From NCBI GenBank assembly GCA_947304115.1, contig CAMZAE010000001.1:124001-188000 (forward strand): a DNA stretch of 64,000 bases, in the 5' to 3' direction. Position numbers and translations under genes: made by a program. The notes beneath the pieces were generated by a model. That model made no database searches and was not told the origin of the DNA. It worked only from the letters and a program-made list of their open reading frames with translations. Shown here piece by piece: positions 1-6,128 of the stretch. The stretch is from an uncultured Prevotellaceae bacterium. GTDB lineage: Bacteria > Bacteroidota > Bacteroidia > Bacteroidales > Bacteroidaceae. Positions within the stretch are counted from its first letter, which is position 1. Each line of letters opens with the position of its first letter.

Positions 1-829
1 GGCGGGCGACATCATCACGCTTGTCCTCGACCATCCGAAGCGCGACTGGGAAATCATTCCCGAAGACCTGCCCCTTGATGTTGTCTATGAGGATGATGCC
101 CTGCTCGTCATCAACAAGCCGGCGGGCTTGGTTGTGCATCCAGGTTGCGGCAACTACAGCGGGACGCTCGTCAACGCTCTTGCCTGGCATCTTCGTGACG
201 ACAAGGGCTTCGATCCAAACGATCCGACGGTAGGTCTTGTGCATCGTATCGACAAGGACACAAGCGGCCTGCTGGTCATCGCAAAGACGGCAGACGCAAA
301 GACGAACCTGGCAAAGCAGTTCTTCTACCATACCTGCCGCCGAGAATATAATGCCCTCGTCTGGGGACCATTCGCCGACGACGAGGGGACCATTACGGGC
401 AACATCGGCAGGCACGCGAAAGACCGCTTGCAGATGGATGTCTATCCGATGGACGGAGAGGTGGGGAAGCCAGCCGTCACACATTACCGAGTGCTGGAAC
501 GCTTCGGCCCCGTCACGCTTGTGGAGTGCCACCTTGAGACAGGCCGCACGCATCAGATTCGTGCCCACATGCGGCACATTGGGCATCCGCTCTTTGCCGA
601 CGAGCGTTACGGAGGCTGCCAAATCCTTCGGGGCGAGCAAACGGCTTCCTACAAAGCCTTCATCCACAACTGCATGGAGCTTTGCCCCCGACAGGCACTT
701 CATGCCAAGACACTCGGCTTCGTCCATCCCACGACAGGTGAGGAGATGTTCTTCTCGTCGGAACTGCCCGATGATATGGAAGCATTACTGAATAAATGGA
801 GAAGAAGAACAGCCCCAATAAATAGTTAA
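1..829 (+). CDS. RluD/RluA-family 23S rRNA pseudouridine synthase (5' truncated by window edge)
   Basis: The reading frame is open from the first bases of the window (frame starting at base 2), so the N-terminus, where an S4 RNA-binding domain would normally lie, is outside. The visible part is the catalytic domain. It includes the family signature HRIDKDTSG with the aspartate that attacks the uridine ring, followed by LLVIAKT, and ends with the conserved RTHQIRAHM block and the HPLFADERYGG segment. Members of this family isomerise uridines in 23S rRNA. RluD, the commonest Bacteroidales member next to ddl, acts on helix 69, but the paralogue cannot be fixed without the N-terminus. ddl follows after 40 bases and is probably co-transcribed. 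The ORF-track start at 128 is an artefact of the truncated frame. Confidence 0.9.
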   Translation, partial: AGDIITLVLDHPKRDWEIIPEDLPLDVVYEDDALLVINKPAGLVVHPGCGNYSGTLVNALAWHLRDDKGFDPNDPTVGLVHRIDKDTSGLLVIAKTADAKTNLAKQFFYHTCRREYNALVWGPFADDEGTITGNIGRHAKDRLQMDVYPMDGEVGKPAVTHYRVLERFGPVTLVECHLETGRTHQIRAHMRHIGHPLFADERYGGCQILRGEQTASYKAFIHNCMELCPRQALHAKTLGFVHPTTGEEMFFSSELPDDMEALLNKWRRRTAPINS

Positions 830-869
830 ATAGTAAATAAATCGTAAATAGTAAATCATCAAATAGTAA

Positions 870-1883
870 ATGAAGAAGACAATTGCAATAGTTTGTGGAG
901 GCGACAGCTCGGAGCATGATGTGAGTATGCGGAGCGCGGAGGGTATCGCCTCGTTCATCGATTCCGCGCGTTATAATATATATAAGGTAGAGATTCGTGC
1001 TGGCAAATGGGAGGCCCTGCTTCCCGATGGCAGTCGCTCGAAGGTTGATAAGGATGACTTCAGCTTCGAGGTCGAGGGCAAGAAAGTTCGTCCAGACTTC
1101 GCCTATATCACCATTCATGGCGCTCCAGGCGAGAACGGCATACTGCAAGGCTACTTCGACCTCATCGGGATGCCATACTCAACTTGCGGCGTGCTCGTGG
1201 AGGCCATGACCTACGACAAGTTCGTGCTCAACAACTACATGCGGGCATTCGGCGTGTCGGTGGCGGACAGCCTGCTCGTCAAGATAGGTCACGACACAGA
1301 GGTCACAGACGAAGAGATTGTCTCCCGCATCGGCCTGCCTTGCTTCGTGAAGCCCTCCAGAGGCGGCTCTTCCTTCGGCACGACGAAGGTGAAGACCATC
1401 GAAGCCCTTCGTCCGGCCATCGACCTTGCCCTGAAGGAAGGCGAGGACGTGATGGTGGAGGCTTTTATGGACGGTATGGAACTAACCTGCGGCTGCTACA
1501 AGACGCGGGAGAAGAGTGTCGTGTTCCCCATTACGGAAGTGGTCTCCAAGAACGAGTTCTTTGATTATGCTGCCAAGTACAATAATGAGAGCGACGAGAT
1601 TACGCCTGCCCGCATCAGCGACCGCCTTGCCGAGAGAGTCTCGAAACTGACCTCTATGCTCTACGACCTGCTGGGCTGCTACGGCATCATCCGTATTGAC
1701 TACATCATAACGGCTGGCGAAAAGATTAACCTGCTGGAAGTCAATACTACGCCGGGTATGACGGCCACGAGCTTCATTCCGCAACAGGTCCGTGCCGCAG
1801 GGCTGGACATCAAGGATGTGATGACGGATATTATAGAGGATAGCCTCACCCCCGCCCCCTCTCCGAGGAGAGGGGAGAATTAA
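870..1883 (+). CDS. ddl: D-alanine--D-alanine ligase
   Basis: This is an ATP-grasp ligase that joins two D-alanines for the peptidoglycan stem peptide in the cytoplasm. The sequence shows the N-terminal CGGDSSEHDVS loop (about residues 9-19), the ATP-grasp segment FVKPSRGGSSFGTTKV (about 160-175), the MDGMELTCG strand and the Mg-binding LLEVNTTPGMT block near residue 290. The length of 337 is normal. The last dozen residues (SLTPAPSPRRGEN) are not family sequence. They are translated from a GC-rich palindromic repeat that also supplies the stop region (see the repeat at 1849-1880). The ATG follows an AT-rich linker made of AAATAGTAAAT units. The gene is followed closely by the acyltransferase gene, so a shared transcript is likely. 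Confidence 0.96.
   Translation: MKKTIAIVCGGDSSEHDVSMRSAEGIASFIDSARYNIYKVEIRAGKWEALLPDGSRSKVDKDDFSFEVEGKKVRPDFAYITIHGAPGENGILQGYFDLIGMPYSTCGVLVEAMTYDKFVLNNYMRAFGVSVADSLLVKIGHDTEVTDEEIVSRIGLPCFVKPSRGGSSFGTTKVKTIEALRPAIDLALKEGEDVMVEAFMDGMELTCGCYKTREKSVVFPITEVVSKNEFFDYAAKYNNESDEITPARISDRLAERVSKLTSMLYDLLGCYGIIRIDYIITAGEKINLLEVNTTPGMTATSFIPQQVRAAGLDIKDVMTDIIEDSLTPAPSPRRGEN
1849..1880 (+). repeat. GC-rich palindromic element encoding the C-terminus of ddl
   Basis: The sequence contains the hairpin CCCCTCTCCGAGGAGAGGGG (1856-1875), preceded by CCTCACCCCCG. It is read in the ddl frame as LTPAPSPRRGE. The same kind of element, in the same translation frame, occurs in res (35.58 and 35.89 kb) and in trmO (63.47 kb). 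Confidence 0.75.
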
Positions 1884-1905
1884 ATTGTAAATGGTAAATT
1901 ATCAA

Positions 1906-3081
1906 ATGGCAAATGACTTTGATGAGATCCGCCCCTTTGCTGAGGGCGAAATAAAGCAAGCCGTCGAGAGCCTTCTTGCCGACAGGCAGTTCTCGCGGAT
2001 GCTGAAGGGCTTTGTGCCTTGGATGCCGAAGTGGATGCGGAACGGCTTGATGCGCTTGGCTTTCGTCGGCGTCAATACGCCCCTGCAGTTCCAACTCCGT
2101 TTTATGAAGCCTGTCGTGAAGCACATCCTTCGCAAGTGCAGCAGTGGCTATAGCTTTTCCTATAGCGGCATTGCGCCTGGCCCGGAGCGTTACACCTTCA
2201 TCAGCAATCATCGTGACATCGTGCTCGACAGCGCCATCCTCGACCTGATGCTCTACGAACATCATTTCCCAACGACCTGCGAGATAGCCATCGGCGACAA
2301 CCTGCTCATCTATCCATGGATAAAGACACTCGTCAAGCTCAACAAGGCCTTCACGGTGAAGCGAGGTCTCAGCCCCCGGGAACTTTTGGAGAGCAGCCAA
2401 AAGATGAGCCGCTACATGCACTACGCCATTACGGAGAAGCACGAGAACATCTGGATTGCGCAGCGCGAAGGGCGGGCCAAGGACAGCAGCGACCAGACGC
2501 AAGAGTCTCTGCTCAAGATGCTTGCAATGGCTGGAGAGGGCAGCGTCATCGACCGCCTCAAGGAGATCAATCTCGTGCCGCTCAGCATCAGCTACGAGTA
2601 CGATCCCTGCGACTACCTTAAGGCGCAGGAGTTCCAGCAGAAGCGTGACAATCCAGCCTTCAAGAAAAGCAAGCAGGACGACCTGGACAACATGAAGACA
2701 GGCATCCTTGGCAAGAAGGGACGCATCCACTACGAAGCCATGCCTTGCATCAACACTTGGCTGGACGAACTTGCAGAGTTGCCCAAGACAGAAGTCTTTG
2801 GCGAGATAGCCCGCCGCATCGACCAGCAGATACATTCCGGGTACTGTCTTTTCCCTGGCAATTACATTGCCCTCGACTTGCTTCAAGGCACTTCAACCCA
2901 TGCTGACAAGTACACTCAAAAAGAAAAGCAAACCTTCGAGGTCTACCTGCAGAACCGCATCGACCTCGTGCAGATAGAGAACAAGGACGAAGCCTTCCTG
3001 CGGGAACGCATCCTGACGATGTACGCCAATCCGGTCATCAATAAGCAAAAAGCATTGAACAGAATTAAAGCAGTTAAGTAG
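1906..3081 (+). CDS. PlsC-like acyltransferase (1-acyl-sn-glycerol-3-phosphate acyltransferase family)
   Basis: The likely product is a membrane-associated glycerolipid acyltransferase of about 391 residues. About 100 residues in is SNHRDIVLDSAIL, equivalent to the family's HX4D catalytic block but spaced H-X5-D here. It is followed by FTVKRG and by IWIAQREGRAKD, which resemble motifs II and III that bind the glycerol-phosphate substrate. The ORF-track start at 1891 lies inside an AT-rich linker repeat (ATGGTAAATTATCAAATGG). The ATG at 1906 (MANDFDEIRP) is preferred for that reason, although 1891 cannot be excluded. The gene lies 22 bases after ddl. The acyl donor and acceptor are unknown. 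The family assignment rests on the motif block alone, because the C-terminal 150 residues are not diagnostic. Confidence 0.75.
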   Translation: MANDFDEIRPFAEGEIKQAVESLLADRQFSRMLKGFVPWMPKWMRNGLMRLAFVGVNTPLQFQLRFMKPVVKHILRKCSSGYSFSYSGIAPGPERYTFISNHRDIVLDSAILDLMLYEHHFPTTCEIAIGDNLLIYPWIKTLVKLNKAFTVKRGLSPRELLESSQKMSRYMHYAITEKHENIWIAQREGRAKDSSDQTQESLLKMLAMAGEGSVIDRLKEINLVPLSISYEYDPCDYLKAQEFQQKRDNPAFKKSKQDDLDNMKTGILGKKGRIHYEAMPCINTWLDELAELPKTEVFGEIARRIDQQIHSGYCLFPGNYIALDLLQGTSTHADKYTQKEKQTFEVYLQNRIDLVQIENKDEAFLRERILTMYANPVINKQKALNRIKAVK

Positions 3082-3095
3082 CTATCGCTTCGCTG

Positions 3096-3142
3096 GTAGT
3101 TAAGCCAAATGTATCGGCTGCCAAATGTATCGGCTTAACTAC
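3096..3142. repeat. Short direct repeat inside a perfect 11-bp hairpin
   Basis: GTAGTTAAGCC (3096-3106) pairs perfectly with GGCTTAACTAC (3132-3142). The loop carries two direct copies of GCCAAATGTATCGGCT. It lies between the acyltransferase stop and the NigD-like gene and may act as a transcript end or mRNA stabiliser. The next bases repeat TTAACTACTTAACTAC. Confidence 0.6.
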
Positions 3143-3166
3143 TTAACTACTGACTACAGATAAACG

Positions 3167-3769
3167 ATGAATTCTAAATACCTCTTTTCCCTTCTTCTCC
3201 TTCTTTTCTCTTGCAAGGGCGACAACACTTCGGACTTCTATCCCAACGTCATAACAGAGTTCGCTTTGGTAAAGACCGACGTTTCGGGAACGATGACGGA
3301 GCTGACCACCGATGACAACCGAACCTATACCATCAGCAATCCGCAAGGTGGCTATAAAAAGGACTATATCTATCGGGCTGTCTGCGGCTTCGTGCCCGAC
3401 GGACAAACCGCAACCCTCTATAGCGCTACGGCTGCCCACATCCTGCGCGACTCTACATCTCTGGCATACGAACCCGATGTCATCAAGGTGACAAGCGTAT
3501 GGCAATCAGGCCGCTTCATCAATATGCATCTATCCCCTCTCACGCAAGGCGGCACGCAATACTGGGGCTACCGCATCGACGGTGTGAGCGGGAATACCAC
3601 CCACATCAGCCTTCATCACCGGCAGAACGGCGACCCGCTGTCCTACACCCAAACCGTCTATGCCAGCATCCTCTTAGATAACTTCGAGACCGTTCCCTCT
3701 GGCGACAACATCGCCCTCCACATCAAGACCTTCGCCGGAAACAAAGTCTGGACTTTCAAAAAACCGTAA
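3167..3769 (+). CDS. NigD-like secreted lipoprotein
   Basis: This 200-residue protein begins with a short lipoprotein signal peptide. The hydrophobic run LFSLLLLLFS is followed directly by C (LFSCKGD), so the mature protein would be lipid-anchored and probably exported to the outer membrane. The body alternates short beta strands (FALVKTDVSGTMTELTTDDN, then YIYRAVCGFVPD), as in the two-domain beta-sandwich NigD-like proteins of Bacteroidales. The C-terminal part ends in KVWTFKKP. I recognise the fold type rather than a specific protein. The biological role of NigD proteins is unknown. It precedes a TlpA-like gene on the same strand. Confidence 0.55.
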   Translation: MNSKYLFSLLLLLFSCKGDNTSDFYPNVITEFALVKTDVSGTMTELTTDDNRTYTISNPQGGYKKDYIYRAVCGFVPDGQTATLYSATAAHILRDSTSLAYEPDVIKVTSVWQSGRFINMHLSPLTQGGTQYWGYRIDGVSGNTTHISLHHRQNGDPLSYTQTVYASILLDNFETVPSGDNIALHIKTFAGNKVWTFKKP

Positions 3770-3777
3770 GCCGCAAC

Positions 3778-3845
3778 AACACATGTGTCGTTGGCAATCT
3801 TAACGTATGTCGTAACCACTTAACGTACCTCGTTAGAAACGATAG
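3778..3845. repeat. Degenerate array of about 20-22 nt units
   Basis: Three consecutive imperfect units begin ACATGTGTCGTTGG, ACGTATGTCGTAACC and ACGTACCTCGTTAG. They fill the spacer between the NigD-like and TlpA-like genes. The period is similar to the other intergenic arrays in this window, but the sequence is different. Confidence 0.4.
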
Positions 3846-3884
3846 CGGCAGGAAGTTGAAACGATTAACGCAGAATAAAGATTT

Positions 3885-4928
3885 ATGAGGAAAACAATCA
3901 TAACCATCATGCTCAGTCTCGTTGCAATGGTAGGACAGGCGCAAATACATTATCGCATAGAAGGAAACATCGGCAAGCCTGGCTTCACGGGGAAGGCCGA
4001 AATATGCAATGTAATGAAAGCCATTGTGAGTGACACAATAGATGTTGTGAATGGCATTGTAGTTCCCAAAGAGGGCGACTTGCCAGAGATGGCATTCTGC
4101 GTTTTCAAGGAAATTATGCCAGAGGGTGAGGAAGAGAACACATCGGGGCCGCCATATCTTTTCCTGTTCATCGACCAAGGTACTACGCGCTTGGAAGGAA
4201 CAGACGAGAACGGATGGCTTCGTTACGACGGCACACCCATCTGCGAAGAGATAAAGACCTTCAAGACAACCTTCCGCTTTGACAAGAGCCAGAAAATGTC
4301 CGACTATCTCTACGACCTTATCAGCCGTCATGCTTCTGATGTCTATGGTCTCTACATCCTAATAAACGAAGCGCGTGCCAGCCTCAAGCCCGCCGTATGG
4401 CTGGAGCTTTACGACAAGCTATTGCGTTCCAACGGAGATTATATCAAAGCCACGCCTTACCTTTCAATAGACTTGGAAAAGACAAAGAGCAAGATGGAAA
4501 AGGTGCCGACTACCGATGAAGGCAGCAAGTTCGTGGACTTCGCTGTAGAGTACGACGGCAAGACAACTCGCCTTAGTGATTATGTGGGCAAAGGGCAGTA
4601 TGTTCTCGTTGACTTCTGGGCTTCGTGGTGTGGTCCTTGTCGTGCAGAGATTCCCAACCTCATCGCCGCCTATAATAAATATAAGGATAAAGGATTGGAG
4701 GTGGTGGGTATTGCAGCATGGGACAAGCCCGAAGCCACTCTGAAAGCCATCGAGGAAGAACAAATTCCCTATCCGCAAATCATCAACTCGCAGCAGATAG
4801 CCTCCGACATCTATTTCATCACAGGCATTCCCCACATCATCCTCTTTGCCCCCGACGGCACCATACTCAAGCGAGGCCTTCGCGGCGATACCATCGAAAA
4901 GACGCTCGAAGGAGTCTTCGGACAATAA
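3885..4928 (+). CDS. TlpA-like thiol:disulfide oxidoreductase with N-terminal DUF4369-like domain
   Basis: The 347-residue protein starts with a signal peptide (MRKTIITIMLSLVAMVGQAQ), which points to the periplasm or envelope. Residues about 22-130 form the beta-rich domain commonly found in front of thioredoxin folds in Bacteroidetes (DUF4369-like). The C-terminal thioredoxin domain has VDFWASWCGPCRAEIPNL, with both cysteines of the CXXC motif near residues 248-251, and the cis-proline segment TGIPHIILF. It probably reduces or isomerises disulfides of exported proteins. Upstream, bases 3845-3892 contain a sequence that is duplicated at 5249-5299 after the gene. Confidence 0.85.
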   Translation: MRKTIITIMLSLVAMVGQAQIHYRIEGNIGKPGFTGKAEICNVMKAIVSDTIDVVNGIVVPKEGDLPEMAFCVFKEIMPEGEEENTSGPPYLFLFIDQGTTRLEGTDENGWLRYDGTPICEEIKTFKTTFRFDKSQKMSDYLYDLISRHASDVYGLYILINEARASLKPAVWLELYDKLLRSNGDYIKATPYLSIDLEKTKSKMEKVPTTDEGSKFVDFAVEYDGKTTRLSDYVGKGQYVLVDFWASWCGPCRAEIPNLIAAYNKYKDKGLEVVGIAAWDKPEATLKAIEEEQIPYPQIINSQQIASDIYFITGIPHIILFAPDGTILKRGLRGDTIEKTLEGVFGQ

Positions 4929-5141
4929 TATACGCTTGCCAACACTTCGGCAAAAGCAAACTTTAACACAGGCGAACCTGCCGCTGCGTCGGAAAGAATG
5001 AACGGACATGGCTTTAACCTTTATTTCCGAAAAAAGCTGCCCGAAGGCTTCGATTGCGAGGCGAGTTCAATTCAAAATAACTATGTTCAAAATCCAAAAT
5101 AAAGTGCGGTAGCAAATTCTTCATTCTTCATTTTTTTGTCG

Positions 5142-5149
5142 TACCTTTG
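5142..5149 (+). promoter_or_regulatory. Bacteroidota -7 element TACCTTTG
   Basis: TTTTTTTGTCGTACCTTTGC lies directly before the 49-codon ORF at 5153. It matches the TAnnTTTG consensus repeated through the window. Confidence 0.6.
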
Positions 5150-5152
5150 CAA

Positions 5153-5302
5153 ATGCAAAAAAGAGATATGACAAAAGAGAATAAATACCTCCTAATGAAG
5201 TTGCTTCGGCAACATATGGAGTTGGGCATTTCAGAACAAATAGACTACGGCAGCAGGAAGTTATTGAAGCAATTAGCGCGAATAACGATTTATGAGGAAT
5301 AA
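5153..5302 (+). pseudogene. Short ORF resembling the N-terminus of a Fic-family protein, probably a remnant
   Basis: This 49-codon ORF is below the ORF-track cutoff. Its first 32 residues end in LRQHMELGISEQIDY, which I associate with the start of Bacteroidetes Fic/DOC-type AMPylase-like proteins. After this the sequence changes to SRKLLKQLARITIYEE. That tail is encoded by a copy of the region upstream of the TlpA gene (GGCAGGAAGTT...GATTTATGAGGAA at 3847-3892). The catalytic HPFxxGNG region of Fic is absent. This looks like a deletion or recombination product that still has its promoter. The Fic assignment is tentative. Confidence 0.35.
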
Positions 5303-5341
5303 TTTTCTTAATCGGACAGGCTCACATTTCATTTTTTTTTC

Positions 5342-5349
5342 TAATTTTG
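5342..5349 (+). promoter_or_regulatory. -7 element TAATTTTG of the Crp-type regulator gene
   Basis: TTTTTTTTCTAATTTTGCAG matches TAnnTTTG. The ORF-track start for the next gene (TTG at 5347) lies inside this element, so translation must start downstream at 5374. Confidence 0.65.
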
Positions 5350-5373
5350 CAGAGAGAAACAGGACTTAAGACA

Positions 5374-6063
5374 ATGATTGGAAAGGATGATGTGCTAAAG
5401 AAGTTGCCCGAATTGGACAAAGTTCTGATGCCGGAAGAACGCGAACAGGTATTGGATGAGATGCAGGTTCGGACGTATCGAAAAAACGAAATCATTTACT
5501 GCGAGGGGGACGTGCCTTCGCATCTTTTGTGCCTCTTCAGTGGCAAGGTGAAGATATACAAAGACGGCGTGGGCGGCAGGCCGCAAATAGTGCGCGTGAT
5601 AAATGCCGTGGAGTGTTTCGGATACCGTGCTGCCTTTGCCGAAGAGAACTATGTGACAGCCGCTGCTGCTTTCGAACCATCGACTATTGCCAGTATCCCT
5701 ATTGGACTTATTCGCCGACTTATCATGCGAAACCCCGCCCTGTCCTGTTTCTTCATGCGACGTCTGGCTATCGCGCTGGGCAGAAGCGACACCAGAACAG
5801 TAAACCTCACACAGAAACACATTCGCGGCCGATTGGCAGAAAGCATACTCTTTCTCAAAGAAAGTTACGGAGCAGGGAATGACGGCAAGACGCTGAATGC
5901 CCGTCTGAGCCGCGAGGATATGGCGAATCTGAGTAATATGACCACAAGTAACGCCATCCGCACGCTGAGCGTCTTTGCGCAGGAAGGGCTTATCGAACTC
6001 GACGGGCGCAAGATAAAGATCCTTGATGAACCGGCCCTGCAGAAAATATCTCGCATGGGATAA
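5374..6063 (+). CDS. Crp/Fnr-family transcriptional regulator
   Basis: The product is a cytoplasmic DNA-binding regulator of about 229 residues. The N-terminal cupin-like cNMP-binding domain covers about residues 10-125 (NEIIYCEGDVPSHLLCLFSGKVKIYKDG, with the beta-barrel pattern but no obvious cAMP phosphate cassette RSAR). The dimer helix comes next, then a C-terminal winged helix with LSREDMANLSNMTTSNAIRTLSVFAQEGLIELDGRKIKI as recognition region. The ligand is unknown. No Fe-S cysteine cluster of Fnr type is visible. The ATG at 5374 is chosen because the upstream TTG is part of the -7 element. It is a single-gene unit in front of the GH84 gene, and its target is not apparent. Confidence 0.88.
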   Translation: MIGKDDVLKKLPELDKVLMPEEREQVLDEMQVRTYRKNEIIYCEGDVPSHLLCLFSGKVKIYKDGVGGRPQIVRVINAVECFGYRAAFAEENYVTAAAAFEPSTIASIPIGLIRRLIMRNPALSCFFMRRLAIALGRSDTRTVNLTQKHIRGRLAESILFLKESYGAGNDGKTLNARLSREDMANLSNMTTSNAIRTLSVFAQEGLIELDGRKIKILDEPALQKISRMG

Positions 6064-6128
6064 TCTCATTTACCATTTGACTTCTATACATTATATTATC
6101 TATATAACTCTCAATTTGACTATTTCCC

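Larger units (their letters stand above)
4929..5373. other. 445-base spacer with gene remnants and a duplicated leader
   Basis: This stretch has no full-length gene. The first part (about 4938-5102) is an open frame without a convincing start (ends RKKLPEGFDCEASSIQ...), which may be the tail of a decayed gene. A TACCTTTG promoter follows at 5142, then a 49-codon ORF resembling a Fic N-terminus (see 5153-5302), and finally the promoter of the Crp-type regulator at 5342. The stretch 5249-5299 repeats the region just upstream of, and including, the TlpA gene start. Confidence 0.5.

Noticed and set aside
1846-2886. 346-codon minus-strand ORF
   Set aside because: It is antisense to the acyltransferase gene and starts in its middle. 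No domain was recognised.
4998-5102. 34-codon ORF (MNGHGFNLYFRKKLPEGFD...)
   Set aside because: It is open upstream of its only ATG, has no promoter and no recognisable family. It is kept only as a possible gene remnant in the spacer description.
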